From NCBI GenBank assembly GCA_965115825.1, contig OZ220464.1, positions 1,178,001-1,242,000 on the forward strand: a stretch of DNA of 64,000 nt. Direction: 5' to 3'. Below are positions 8,281 through 17,175 of the stretch, one piece after another. The DNA is from Bin87 sp965115825 (GTDB lineage: Bacteria > Chloroflexota > Dehalococcoidia > Lucifugimonadales > UBA3495). How positions within the stretch are numbered: the stretch's first letter is position 1; every line of letters begins with the position of its first letter. A program made the position numbers and the translations under genes. Below the pieces are notes generated by a model that worked only from the letters and a program-made list of their open reading frames with translations, made no database searches and was not told the DNA's origin.

Positions 8281-9528
8281 TCAATGGGCGCTTCGGGATC
8301 GGGAGGGGATGGTGAGCACCGGAGTGCGTTGGCGGAGGTACTGCTCGGTGACGAAGGGTGAGCCGAAGCCGTACTGCTGGGCGCATTGGCGTACTATGGC
8401 CAGGGTTTCAGCGCGCAACGTTTGGGGAGCCGGCTCGGCGCCGCCGTCGATGATGGTGCGGATCAGGCGGCCGGCAAGGTCTCGTTTGGTTTCGGGGTGG
8501 CCGCAGATGCCTTCATAGGCGACGCCGCCGCAGGTGGGACAGTACCACCATTCCAGGGTCAGGACTGAATGGATGCCGAGGTCGGGGAGGTCGGCGAAAA
8601 TCTCGTGGGCGGCGTAGCGGTCGTAATAGTCGCCGACGCCGGCGTGGTCGCGGCCGAACATATGATGAGTGCAGCCGAGGTTTTTGCGGACCAGAGCGTG
8701 GAACACGGCTTCGCGGGGGCCGGCGTAGCGCATATCCCAGAGGAGGGCGGTGGTGCGATGGATGTCGTCGCGGAAGAAGCCCTGGGCGCGGAGGTTGTCG
8801 TGGGTGAGGACGATGGCCTCGTCGATGTAGTCGCCGACTTTTTTCTCGCCGATGACGGCGCTGACCAGGACGCCGTCGGCCTGGGCTTCCAGGAAAGCGC
8901 CTTTCATCAGGTATTCGTGGCCGGAGTGGGGGACGTTGCGGGTCTGGTGGGCTACGGCGCGGCGCCAGTCAATTTCCGCCATTTCGGAGCGCAGCTGCCG
9001 TGGGGTGCGCCAGTAACGGTTGAAGGGCGGGTTTATGACGGGCTCGCAAACCAGGGTGATTTCGCCGGCGACGAAGCGGTCGGCGTAGTTCAGGGTGCGC
9101 TGGACGCCGGGATGCGCCGGGTCGTCGGTGGCATAGACGCGCTGGGCCAGATCGGTGAAGTCGGCGGTGAATATCTCGGAGACGGCCAGGGTCGCCAAAG
9201 GGTTGCCCTGGTGGGTGAGCAGGACGGTATCGCCCACGACGACTCGGGCGTCGCGCAGCTCGGCATGGGGAATGTCCAGCACGATGGGTATGGGCCAGAT
9301 ATAGCCGCAGGTCAGGGTCATATTGGCGGCTACGGAGGCTACATCGGAGCTGCCCATAAAGCCGGTGAGGGGAGAGAAGAATCCATAGGCGATGTTGACG
9401 CATTCGTGGGCAATCTGCTGACGCACTGCAATGGCGGGCAGTTGGGCGATGGCGTCGTAGTCCGGTTGGGGATCCACACGGGCTACCAAGGTTCCGCCGT
9501 GGGGGGAGAGGCTGTTGTCGACGTTCAT
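8281..9528 (-). CDS. sat: Sulfate adenylyltransferase (ATP sulfurylase)
   Basis: It makes adenosine phosphosulfate from ATP and sulfate. The 415-residue chain is of the monomer-type Sat family. The ATP/sulfate site QTRN is at 195-198 with HSGH at 201-204, and GRDHAG is at 292-297. A zinc knuckle, Cys330-x2-Cys333 with Cys342 and His344, is as seen in archaeal and sulfur-oxidiser Sat. No aprAB, cysC or cysH lies nearby, so an assimilatory or energy role cannot be decided here. Its upstream region carries repeat copy 1. Confidence 0.93.
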   Translation of the reverse strand: MNVDNSLSPHGGTLVARVDPQPDYDAIAQLPAIAVRQQIAHECVNIAYGFFSPLTGFMGSSDVASVAANMTLTCGYIWPIPIVLDIPHAELRDARVVVGDTVLLTHQGNPLATLAVSEIFTADFTDLAQRVYATDDPAHPGVQRTLNYADRFVAGEITLVCEPVINPPFNRYWRTPRQLRSEMAEIDWRRAVAHQTRNVPHSGHEYLMKGAFLEAQADGVLVSAVIGEKKVGDYIDEAIVLTHDNLRAQGFFRDDIHRTTALLWDMRYAGPREAVFHALVRKNLGCTHHMFGRDHAGVGDYYDRYAAHEIFADLPDLGIHSVLTLEWWYCPTCGGVAYEGICGHPETKRDLAGRLIRTIIDGGAEPAPQTLRAETLAIVRQCAQQYGFGSPFVTEQYLRQRTPVLTIPSRSRSAH

Positions 9529-9554
9529 GACGTGGGCATTGTAGCACGGGGTTT

Positions 9555-9600
9555 TGTCAGAATCCGGATTTACGGGATTTTGGGATTTTCAGGATTGGGG
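9555..9600 (+). repeat. 45-bp GGATTT dispersed repeat, copy 1
   Basis: The pattern TGTCAGAATC..GGATTT is followed by GGGATTTTCAGGATTGGG. It lies just upstream of sat. Confidence 0.85.
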
Positions 9601-9973
9601 GTCTGCTTTGGGGGCGTGAGTTTTGGCTATTGATATGATGGCTGCTTGGGTGTCCGTCGGGTTCCGCTTTGGGGGTGTGGGGTTTGGCTTTGGGTGGGGT
9701 GGCGGTTGAGTGGGGGGATGGTGGCTGAGTGGATGAGCAGCGTAGCGGCTGCGGGGAAAGTGGGGCGTTCGCGCGTAGGGGGCGGAGAATGGCGCACACG
9801 TTGGGGACGGCGGTGGCGCAGGGGCGGCGTTTGTGCGTGGGAATGGAGCTGTACTGCGCGGAGGCGGCATTCAGGCCGGGGGTAGGGTTGGTAGATATAG
9901 AATGGAGTCGTGGCAGAGGCCGGGGCATCCTTTGGAGGGCGGTGTTTGGGGGTTTTGGCTGTTTTTCCAGAAT
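9601..9973. other. Noncoding G/T-rich spacer between sat and the VWA gene
   Basis: The stretch is dominated by GGGTGTGG-type runs on the plus strand. Open frames are all low-complexity with no start context, and I see no gene. Confidence 0.6.
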
Positions 9974-10057
9974 TTTCCCTGCGTTTGGGGTGAATTGGTT
10001 TGAGGCATTGAGGGACAGCCAGCAGGTCGGAACTTTCCCTGCGTTTGGGGTGAATTG
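9974..10057 (+). repeat. Two 24-bp direct repeats spaced 60 bp
   Basis: Identical 24-base copies lie at 9974-9997 and 10034-10057, each starting TTTCCCTGCGTTTGGGG and ending TGAATTG, with 36 unrelated bases between. They sit 90-170 bases before the VWA gene, so they may be operator sites. Confidence 0.8.
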
Positions 10058-10147
10058 CCGCGTTCTCGTAATACTTCCGTAATACTTCGTATTTTATACT
10101 GGTAAGCGGCGCGGGGTTGGGAGTCGCTGAGACGAAGGAGGAATGTT

Positions 10148-12598
10148 ATGAAATCGCTGGGAGGAATCAAGATAACCGCCATTGTGGTTGTGGCGCTAAT
10201 CGCGGCGGCGGCTTGTGACGGGCCGGAGGATGATCCGGTGGGTCAACTTGCGGCCCCGACCGCTACGATGGCTCCAACTGCCGCGGCGGCTCCAGTGGCT
10301 ACGACGGCTCCGATTGCTACGATGGCGCCAACTGCTGCTGCGGCTCCAGTGGCTACGGTGGCTCCGACGGCTACGGCGACGCCGGCGGCTACGGTTAGGG
10401 AGTTGTTCGTTGACGCTGCGGAGATGAATGTCGGCGGGATGGGAGTTCTGCCCAACGCGAGGGTTGCCATCAACGGCGCCGGCTTTACTGCCGGGAGCGG
10501 CATCAGGGCCGAGAACATCACTATTGACGGCGTACCGATGCACGTGCACGACGAGTGCTTGAACGGCGACGGGGCGGTTCCGATTGGCAGCGACGGCGGG
10601 TTCGTCTGCGATATAGCCCTCTGGCCGGCCAAACACTCCGACGCCAACCCCGCCTTGATTCACGGGCGGCACACTATCAGGTTGGTGGACAACGCCGGCA
10701 TTGAGGGCGAAGTTCTAATCACCATACCCGAACCGACCTACAAGGTTACGCCGGAAGATGCCGGCCCTGGGCGGCTGGTAACTATTACCGGCGAAAACTG
10801 GCCGGTGGACAATCCGGAGAACTTAATTGACGCCATCATCGTGACGGTGACCGACGGCGACCGGGAACGGCAGTACAGTGTGTACGCTAACGGCGCCGGC
10901 CGCTGGTTACTCGAGCACCGGGTGTACAACAGAGTACCAGTTCCGTCCCACAGCCGGGTGGAGGTCAGGCACGGAGACCTGGCGCGGCTGTTTCAGTACA
11001 ACATACCGTCAAAGGCGGCGATTCTGACTGCTACGGCGGTTCCGCCTCCGGCCGCGGGAGCCTCGTCAGATGCGACCGTATATGCCACTGCTCTTCCCAG
11101 TATCGGGGGACAAGGGGTTCCGCAGGGGTGGGGGCCCGTGGTTCCGCAGGGGTTTCCCTCCGGGGGGCCGGAGATTCCGCCGGAGTCGGGTGGGAGCGAA
11201 AACCCCAATGATGGGGCGTATCCGCTGACCTACTACGAGAACTACGGGGTCAACCCGTTCATTGACGCGGATGAGGACGCGCTATCAACTTTTGCGCTGG
11301 ACGGCGACACAGCGTCATACGAAATCCTGAAACAGTATCTGCGCGACGGTTATTTGGTTGACCCGGACGCGGTGCGGGTTGAGGAGTATTTGAACAGCCT
11401 GCCGCAGGGTTATCCCGCCGCCGAGACTGTGCTGGGGCTGCATCTGGACGCTGGGCCGTCTCCTTTTGGAGATGAGGGGTACAAGCTGCTGCGGGTGGGA
11501 GTGAGCAATCCGGCGCCGACGGAGGATCGGAAGCCGGTGTCGCTGGTGTTCGTGGTGGATGTGTCCGGGTCGATGGAAGCGGACAACCGGCTGGAGCTGG
11601 CCAAGGAGGTAATTTACGGGATTGCGGAGCAGATGCTGCCGGCAGACCGGGCGGCCATTGTTACCTATGCCGACGTGGTACGAGTGGCAAGGGAGTTCAC
11701 CGATGGGGATAACGCCAGGGACATCGTAAGCGCGGCGCGGGAGTTGTATCCGGGCGGCAGCACTTACGCGGAGGCCGGGCTGAGGCGGGGCTATGCGCTG
11801 GCCGCGCGGGAGATAGAGCGGGGGCGCAAGGCGCGTCTGGTTCTGCTGTCCGACGGGGTGGCCAACGTGGGGGAGACCGGGCCTGATTCGATTCTTAAGG
11901 TGGTGGATGAACACGCGCAGCGCAACGGGACGCTGACGACCATCGGCGTGGGCATCACCGGCAACTACAACGATGTGCTGATGGAGGTTCTGGCGAACCG
12001 GGGCAACGGGACGTATCATTATCTGTCCAGCCGCGAAGCGGCGGAGCGGTTCCTTGCGGAAAGCGCGGCCGGCATTTTTACGGAGACGGCGCGGGACGCC
12101 CGGATTCAGGTGGAGTTCAACCCGGAGGTAGTGCGGAAGTACCGTCTTATCGGCTACGAAAACCGGGCGGTGGCCGATGAGGATTTTCGCGATGACACGC
12201 TGGACTTTGGGGAAGTGGGATTTGCGCGGGATGTGTCCGCGCTGTATGAGCTGCGGCTGATGGATGGGGCATCGGCAGATGCGACGATGGCTACGGCGCG
12301 CCTGCGCTGGCTGGATCCGCAGACGGGAGAGGCTACCGAGTTGGAAGTGGCCATCAGCGGCGGCGACGTTGCGGCGGAGTTGTCGGATACCAACCCGTAT
12401 TTGCGGCAGGCGGCGGCGGTGGCGGAGTTTGCCGAGCTGCTACGCAAGTCTTTCTGGGCGCAATGCGGCGACCTGGGGGCGGTAAGCAGCCTGCTGGACA
12501 CGGTGGAGCGAGAGCTGAACGGGAACATCAGTTACCGGGAGCTGCGGGGGTTGGTGAAGGAGGCGGACGAGTACTTTGAGCCGTACTGCAAGCGGTAA
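10148..12598 (+). CDS. VWA domain lipoprotein, YfbK-like
   Basis: This is an 816-residue surface lipoprotein. A signal peptide ends in the lipobox AAAC with Cys23. Residues about 34-82 are an Ala/Pro/Thr linker, then two IPT/TIG-like Ig domains (about 85-280, with ITGENWPVDNPE). Next comes the YfbK signature FALDGDTASYEILKQYL, with PDAVRVEEYLNSL. The VWA domain opens with VVDVSGSM (MIDAS Asp471, Ser473, Ser475) and continues past VLLSDGVANVG. The family is thought to bind protein ligands through a metal; the partner is unknown. The start is supported by AGGAGG at about 10137. The gene ends in a strong terminator. Confidence 0.85.
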   Translation: MKSLGGIKITAIVVVALIAAAACDGPEDDPVGQLAAPTATMAPTAAAAPVATTAPIATMAPTAAAAPVATVAPTATATPAATVRELFVDAAEMNVGGMGVLPNARVAINGAGFTAGSGIRAENITIDGVPMHVHDECLNGDGAVPIGSDGGFVCDIALWPAKHSDANPALIHGRHTIRLVDNAGIEGEVLITIPEPTYKVTPEDAGPGRLVTITGENWPVDNPENLIDAIIVTVTDGDRERQYSVYANGAGRWLLEHRVYNRVPVPSHSRVEVRHGDLARLFQYNIPSKAAILTATAVPPPAAGASSDATVYATALPSIGGQGVPQGWGPVVPQGFPSGGPEIPPESGGSENPNDGAYPLTYYENYGVNPFIDADEDALSTFALDGDTASYEILKQYLRDGYLVDPDAVRVEEYLNSLPQGYPAAETVLGLHLDAGPSPFGDEGYKLLRVGVSNPAPTEDRKPVSLVFVVDVSGSMEADNRLELAKEVIYGIAEQMLPADRAAIVTYADVVRVAREFTDGDNARDIVSAARELYPGGSTYAEAGLRRGYALAAREIERGRKARLVLLSDGVANVGETGPDSILKVVDEHAQRNGTLTTIGVGITGNYNDVLMEVLANRGNGTYHYLSSREAAERFLAESAAGIFTETARDARIQVEFNPEVVRKYRLIGYENRAVADEDFRDDTLDFGEVGFARDVSALYELRLMDGASADATMATARLRWLDPQTGEATELEVAISGGDVAAELSDTNPYLRQAAAVAEFAELLRKSFWAQCGDLGAVSSLLDTVERELNGNISYRELRGLVKEADEYFEPYCKR

Positions 12599-12610
12599 GG
12601 CCGGAAAATG

Positions 12611-12638
12611 ACGATGGCGGGTTCCAACCCGCCATCGT
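12611..12638. terminator. Bidirectional terminator hairpin
   Basis: A perfect inverted repeat has 13-base arms (ACGATGGCGGGTT and its complement) and a 2-base loop. It is followed by TAATTTAA and lies between two convergent genes. Confidence 0.85.
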
Positions 12639-12642
12639 TAAT

Positions 12643-13461
12643 TTAATGGTCGCGGTATTCGGGGTCGCGTTTTTCGCGGAAGGCGGCGACGCCCTCCACG
12701 TGGTCTTGGGAGGAGAGGGTGATGGTTTCGCCGGCGGCGGCCATTTTCAGGGCGGTTTCGAGGTCGAATTCGAGGCCTTTGTAGAGCATGAGCTTGGAGA
12801 GGCGGATGGCGATGGGAGGACCGGCGGCGATGCGTTGAGCCATGGCCATGGTGGCTGCTTCGAGTTCGTCTTCGGGAACGAGGCGGTTGAGGAAGCCGAG
12901 GCGATAGGCTTCGTCGGGCTCGAGGAAGTCGCCGGTGAACAGCATTTCGGCGGCGCGGCCGAGGCTGCCGAGGGTGCGGGGGTAGAGCCAGGCGCCGCCG
13001 AATCCGGGGAACAGTCCGATGCGGACGTAGGCGGACATGAAGCGGGAGCGTGGGGTGCCGATGCGGATGTCGCAGGCGCAGGCCAGGTCGAGGCCGGCGC
13101 CGGTGGCGACGCCGTTGACCATAGCGATGACGGGTTTTTCGCAGCGTTGGACGCCGAGGATCATGTCCTGGGCCAAGCGGAAGCTGCGGCGGATTTCGTC
13201 GGCGTTATCGGAAGTCCAGCCCTGGGAGGAATCGTTGGAGGCGCCGCCGAGTTGGTTGAGGTCGCCGCCGGCGCAAAAGGCGCGGCCGGCGCCGGTGATG
13301 ATGAGGACGCGGACGTTGGGGTCGGCGTCGGCAGCGGCGACGGCGTGGGCGATTTCGGCCTGCATTTGGTCGTTGAGGGCGTTGAGACGGTCGGGACGGT
13401 TGAGGGTGATGCGGGCGATGCCGGCATCGGCGTGGCGGGTGATGAGCTGGTATTCGGGCAT
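12643..13461 (-). CDS. Enoyl-CoA hydratase/isomerase family protein
   Basis: A crotonase-fold protein of 272 residues. The first oxyanion segment is AFCAGGDLNQLGG (about 62-74), and the second is GVATGAGLDLACACDIRIG near 118-136. Met/Gly-rich strands continue to a C-terminal CoA-contact helix ending EKRDPEYRDH. It would hydrate or isomerise enoyl-CoA thioesters in beta-oxidation or side-chain degradation. The usual catalytic Glu at the second position cannot be assigned with confidence (FPGFGGAW), so the reaction is open. Confidence 0.85.
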   Translation of the reverse strand: MPEYQLITRHADAGIARITLNRPDRLNALNDQMQAEIAHAVAAADADPNVRVLIITGAGRAFCAGGDLNQLGGASNDSSQGWTSDNADEIRRSFRLAQDMILGVQRCEKPVIAMVNGVATGAGLDLACACDIRIGTPRSRFMSAYVRIGLFPGFGGAWLYPRTLGSLGRAAEMLFTGDFLEPDEAYRLGFLNRLVPEDELEAATMAMAQRIAAGPPIAIRLSKLMLYKGLEFDLETALKMAAAGETITLSSQDHVEGVAAFREKRDPEYRDH

Positions 13462-13482
13462 GGCGCTGCCCCTCCTCGTGGA

Positions 13483-13631
13483 GCTGCCCTTGCGGGCGGG
13501 ATGCGGCGGGCGACCCAGGTGAAGGACTGGCTAACCTGGTTGGGCTGCCCTTGTGGACTGGATACGGCAGGCCGGCCTGGACACGAAGGCCGACGTAATC
13601 GCCGGCTGCCCCCATGGGCGGGATGCGGCTG
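13483..13631 (+). repeat. Three imperfect direct repeats, 61-bp period
   Basis: GCTGCCC begins at 13483, 13544 and 13605, each followed by a GG(A/G)C(G/T)GGATRCGGC core, separated by about 33 variable bases. They lie between the enoyl-CoA hydratase start and the NYN promoter. Confidence 0.75.
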
Positions 13632-13694
13632 GTCAGTATAGCACGGGGCAGCGGCGGGTGATTGGCGGAGCGATGTTGAAGGGCGAGGGGCGGG

Positions 13695-13721
13695 TTGCGC
13701 GCGCGTCTTTTGGGTTATAAT
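13695..13721 (+). promoter_or_regulatory. Candidate promoter of the NYN gene at 13754
   Basis: TTGCGC at 13695-13700 and a perfect TATAAT at 13716-13721 are separated by 15 bases, about 33 bases before the ATG. Confidence 0.5.
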
Positions 13722-13753
13722 GCGAGGCGGTATCCGATAGACAAACTTGTGCG

Positions 13754-14656
13754 ATGCGAGGTGATGAATTGGAAGCGACGACGAGAGGGAGTGAATTGGA
13801 GGAGAGGGCAGAGGGAGTGCTGCTGGCGATAGACTGGGAGAACATTCGGCGGGGAGCGCAGCTGTATCAGAGGATTGTAACGCCGCAGAAGCTGTACGAC
13901 GCGATGAAAGGGGTGGGAGAGGTGTTTGGGGAGGTTCGGGGAGGGAAGGCGTTTGGCGACTGGGGGTTGCGGCCCGACGACGGGGTTGCGTTCAACGAGA
14001 CGGGCATTCAGCCGTACCAGGCGCCGCGGACGATGGCGGGGAAGGACCGCAGCGATCCGGCGATGCTGTTGGAGGTGTATGACTGGCTGCGGGAACGGGA
14101 GGATTGTGGCGTAATAGTGCTGGCGTCGGGGGATTCGGACTTTCAGATACTGGTGGATAAGGCGCGGGACATGGGTCGTCGGATAGTATTGTGCGCGTTC
14201 AGCCAGTCGGTAGCGCGGGATATGCTGGCGGTGGCGCCGCTGTTTCCGCTGGAGGCGGAGCTGGGCATACAGCTGTCGGAGCATGGGGATGTGCCGGTGC
14301 CGGTGCCGGAGCAGCAGGAAGCGGCACTGCATGATGTGCTGCACGTGTTTGTGCGGGAGATGGGGAAGCTGGAAAGCAGGATGAATTTCGTGGGCTACAA
14401 TATGCTGTGCAATCAGTGGATGCTGGACTGGGGGATTGCGTGGAACGAGTACGAGTGCCGGAAGCTGGTTGACCAGTGGATTTATGAGGAGATCATAGAG
14501 CGGCACGACGTGTACAATCCCAATAATCCGCAGTACCCGACTTCGGCGATTCGGTTGGTTCGTTCCAGCGAGCGGGTGAGGGAGCTGCTGGGGTTGAATC
14601 GGCCGATTATCAGCAACCCGGTGGTTCCCAGCGAGTCGCCGGCGCCAGGATTGTGA
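13754..14656 (+). CDS. NYN domain protein with C-terminal helical extension
   Basis: After a short acidic leader, VLLAIDWENIRRG (about 23-35) gives the first acidic residue of the NYN/PIN fold. VIVLASGDSDFQILVDKARD (about 122-141) gives the second acidic cluster. Residues 195-300 form a separate helical domain with WNEYECRKLVDQWIYEEI, which may be a LOTUS-like or winged-helix RNA-binding part. It is 300 residues long. Predicted role is RNA cleavage; the target is unknown. threonine synthase follows by 10 bases in the same direction. Confidence 0.75.
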   Translation: MRGDELEATTRGSELEERAEGVLLAIDWENIRRGAQLYQRIVTPQKLYDAMKGVGEVFGEVRGGKAFGDWGLRPDDGVAFNETGIQPYQAPRTMAGKDRSDPAMLLEVYDWLREREDCGVIVLASGDSDFQILVDKARDMGRRIVLCAFSQSVARDMLAVAPLFPLEAELGIQLSEHGDVPVPVPEQQEAALHDVLHVFVREMGKLESRMNFVGYNMLCNQWMLDWGIAWNEYECRKLVDQWIYEEIIERHDVYNPNNPQYPTSAIRLVRSSERVRELLGLNRPIISNPVVPSESPAPGL

Positions 14657-14666
14657 GGAGGGCAGG

Positions 14667-15854
14667 ATGGCGCGCTTCAGCTACATTGAGCGTTTGGAAT
14701 GCACGGCTTGCGGCGGGGGGGTTCCGTATGACGGGCTGGCGACGGTGAGCGAGTGCTGCGGGAAGGTGCTGTTCGCGCGCTATGACCTGGCCAGTCTGAG
14801 GCGTGAAGCGCGGCGGGATGATTTTGACAGCCGCCCGGCAAGTATGTGGAGATACCATGAGCTGCTGCCGGTGACGGGGCCAGAGGCAGTGATTACGCTG
14901 GGCGAAGGGGGGACGCCGCTATTGGATGCGAGGACGCTGGCCCGAGAGGTGGGCATACGCCGGCTGCTGGTGAAGGAGGAAGGGCTGAACCCGACGGGTA
15001 CGTTCAAGGCGCGGGGAATTGCGGCAGCGGTGTCGAAAGCGTGGGAGCAGGGAGCGCGGGGGTTCACGATGCCGTCGGCGGGCAATGCGGCGGGCGCGGC
15101 GGCGGCGTACTGCGCCCGGGCCGGCACGCCGGTAAAGGTGTTTATGCCTCAGGATGCGCCGGATGCCAACAAGAAGGAGTCCATTGTGGCCGGCTCGGAG
15201 CTAAACCTGGTGGATGGGCTAATCAGCGACGCGGGGCGGATTGCGGTGGGAGTCGCCACGGAGCAAGGGCTGTTTGACCTGTCGACGCTGAAGGAGCCGT
15301 GCCGTGCGGAGGGCAAGAAGACGATGGGGCTGGAAATCGCGCAGCAGCTGGGTTGGCGTATGCCGGACGTCATTGTGTATCCGACTGGGGGCGGCACAGG
15401 GATTATCGGGATGTACAAGGGGTTCCAGGAGCTGCTGGAGCTGGGCTGGATTGAGGGCAAGCCGCCGCGTTTTTATGCGGTGCAGGCCGACGGATGCCAG
15501 CCGATTGTGAAGGCGTTTCAGGATGGGAGGGAGACGGCGGATGCGTGGGAAAACGCGACGACCAAAGCGGACGGGCTGCGGGTGCCGGGGCCGTTTGCTG
15601 ACTATCTGATTTTGCAGGCGATACGGGAAACGGGCGGAGGCGCGCTGGCGGTGAGCGACGAAGAGATGGTGGATGCGATGTACCGGCTGGCGACACTGGA
15701 GGGCATCATTGCGTGTCCGGAGGGGGCGGCGACGCTGGTGGGGCTGGAGCGGCTGCTGGCCGACGGGAGCGTTGGAGAGGATGAGGAGGTGGTTCTGCTC
15801 AACACTGGGTCGGGCTATAAGTACCTGGATTTGCTGCGGGGGCCGGGGGAGTAG
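14667..15854 (+). CDS. thrC: Threonine synthase
   Basis: This PLP fold-II enzyme turns O-phosphohomoserine into threonine. An N-terminal Cys pair region (CTACGGG at 12-18, with Cys30-Cys31) is the zinc-ribbon-like leader seen in many bacterial ThrC. Schiff-base Lys114 is in NPTGTFKARG, and PSAGNAAGAAAAY and YPTGGGTGIIG bind the PLP phosphate. The length is 395 residues. GGAGGGC sits just before the ATG. A second, diverged ThrC-like gene is at 40490 in a sulfur-transfer context, so this copy is the better candidate for threonine synthesis. Confidence 0.88.
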   Translation: MARFSYIERLECTACGGGVPYDGLATVSECCGKVLFARYDLASLRREARRDDFDSRPASMWRYHELLPVTGPEAVITLGEGGTPLLDARTLAREVGIRRLLVKEEGLNPTGTFKARGIAAAVSKAWEQGARGFTMPSAGNAAGAAAAYCARAGTPVKVFMPQDAPDANKKESIVAGSELNLVDGLISDAGRIAVGVATEQGLFDLSTLKEPCRAEGKKTMGLEIAQQLGWRMPDVIVYPTGGGTGIIGMYKGFQELLELGWIEGKPPRFYAVQADGCQPIVKAFQDGRETADAWENATTKADGLRVPGPFADYLILQAIRETGGGALAVSDEEMVDAMYRLATLEGIIACPEGAATLVGLERLLADGSVGEDEEVVLLNTGSGYKYLDLLRGPGE

Positions 15855-15909
15855 TGGGAGGTCGGTAGCCTGGCTTGCAGGATTGGGATGGCGTGATTTT
15901 GAGGGGAGG

Positions 15910-16872
15910 CTAGCGTCCGCTGCTGAGGGCTTTTTTGACGGCGCGGGCGGCCTGTCGGAATGGGCGCCGGCGAGGGTGGAGGTTTTGGGCGAGCAGGAGG
16001 GCGAGTGTGGGGTTGGCGGCAATCAGAGGCGCTACCCATTGGCGCAGTTGGGCTATGGTGGGCGGCTGACGGTTCCAAGCAGGGATCAGGGATTCCAGAG
16101 GATGCCATCGGCGGCGGCCGGGCAGTCGGGTCATTATGGAGCCGCCGGCTTCCTGGACGGCCAGCGCGCCACCGAGCATATCCCACATTCGGGGCGCGCC
16201 GATGACGGTGAACTGCATGACTCCCATGGCGGTGAGGGCAAGCTCGTAGGCGATGCTGCCGGTTACGCGCGTCTGGCCGAGGGGCCGGTCTTTGAGGTTT
16301 TTGCCGATACGGGTTGAGACGCCGAAAGAGCCGGGGAGTCCAACGAGGCGGTCGGCGCGGAGCCGGTCGGTTTGATAGACGGACAGGGGGCTGCCATCGG
16401 CAAAGGCGCCGCCGCCGGCGCGACTGTGAACTACGATGCCGTTGGCGGCGTGTCCGTTGGAAGGGCTCGCGGGCCAGGGGATATAGACGGCGCCGGCGAC
16501 AGGGCGGCCACGATGCAAGACGCCGATGGATGATGCGTACACGGGCAAGCCGTTCATAAAGTTGGTGGTGCCGTCCAAGGGGTCGAGCACCCAGAGGAAA
16601 TCAGGGGCGGTGGCGTCGGCAGAGGAGGAAGGGTCGTCTTCTTCGCCGAGGATGCCGTGGGTGGGAAATTGGCGGGAGATTTGAGCGACGAGGTAGGCTT
16701 GGGCGTTTTTGTCGGCGGCGGTTACCGGGTCTTGCCCGGCGCGGTCTTTGTACTCGACGGTGAGGGGGCGACCGAAGTGGGCGGACAGTAGATTGCCGGC
16801 GCCGCGGGCGAACTCTGCGGCGGCGGATTCCATGGCGATCAGGTCGGCATCGGTGGGGGCAGCGAGGGTCAT
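15910..16872 (-). CDS. Inositol monophosphatase family protein
   Basis: A Mg-dependent phosphatase fold of 320 residues. ILGEED (about 95-100) and WVLDPLDGTTNF (about 113-124) hold the metal ligands, and MWDMLGGALAVQEAGGSIM is the C-terminal motif with the third Asp. The substrate may be inositol phosphate, fructose bisphosphate or PAP. About 60 residues follow the usual end of the family, a basic helical tail with RRRPFRQAARAVKKAL. No partner gene is apparent. Confidence 0.85.
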   Translation of the reverse strand: MTLAAPTDADLIAMESAAAEFARGAGNLLSAHFGRPLTVEYKDRAGQDPVTAADKNAQAYLVAQISRQFPTHGILGEEDDPSSSADATAPDFLWVLDPLDGTTNFMNGLPVYASSIGVLHRGRPVAGAVYIPWPASPSNGHAANGIVVHSRAGGGAFADGSPLSVYQTDRLRADRLVGLPGSFGVSTRIGKNLKDRPLGQTRVTGSIAYELALTAMGVMQFTVIGAPRMWDMLGGALAVQEAGGSIMTRLPGRRRWHPLESLIPAWNRQPPTIAQLRQWVAPLIAANPTLALLLAQNLHPRRRPFRQAARAVKKALSSGR

Positions 16873-16908
16873 GGTGGTTGGGATTGTACACTATGGGAGG
16901 TTGGGGGT

Positions 16909-16953
16909 TGTCGGAATCCGGATTTTCGGGACTTGGGGATTTTCAGGATGGGA
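16909..16953 (+). repeat. 45-bp GGATTT dispersed repeat, copy 2
   Basis: The pattern is TGTCGGAATCCGGATTTTCGG, then GGGGATTTTCAGGATGGG. The spacer 16873-17175 holds copies 2 and 3 and the SDR promoter. Confidence 0.8.
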
Positions 16954-16997
16954 GGTTTTTGCTTTGGCGGGAGGCAGGCTACGGTTGGGGTTGGGGT

Positions 16998-17043
16998 TGT
17001 TAGAATCCGGATTTTCGGGATTTGGGGATTTTCAGGATGGGGG
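16998..17043 (+). repeat. 45-bp GGATTT dispersed repeat, copy 3
   Basis: The pattern is TGTTAGAATCCGGATTTTCG then GGGGATTTTCAGGATGGGG, 89 bases after copy 2 and in the same orientation. Confidence 0.8.
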
Positions 17044-17131
17044 GTTGCTTTGGCTGGGGGTTGGTGTGGGCGTTGACCGGGTAGTTGTGAATGGAAAGGG
17101 CGTGGCTGGGGATTATGGGTAGTGGGGCTGT

Positions 17132-17137
17132 TATAAT
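17132..17137 (+). promoter_or_regulatory. TATAAT -10 of the SDR gene
   Basis: TATAAT lies 39 bases before the ATG at 17176, with GGAGGT as ribosome site between. The -35 is unclear. Confidence 0.45.
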
Positions 17138-17175
17138 CGGGGCGGCAAATTAGCAAATTAGGAGGTCGGTTTGAT

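Noticed and set aside
8281..9528. Dissimilatory sulfate-reduction locus
   Set aside because: Only sat is present; no apr, dsr or qmo genes are in the window, so direction and role are undecided.
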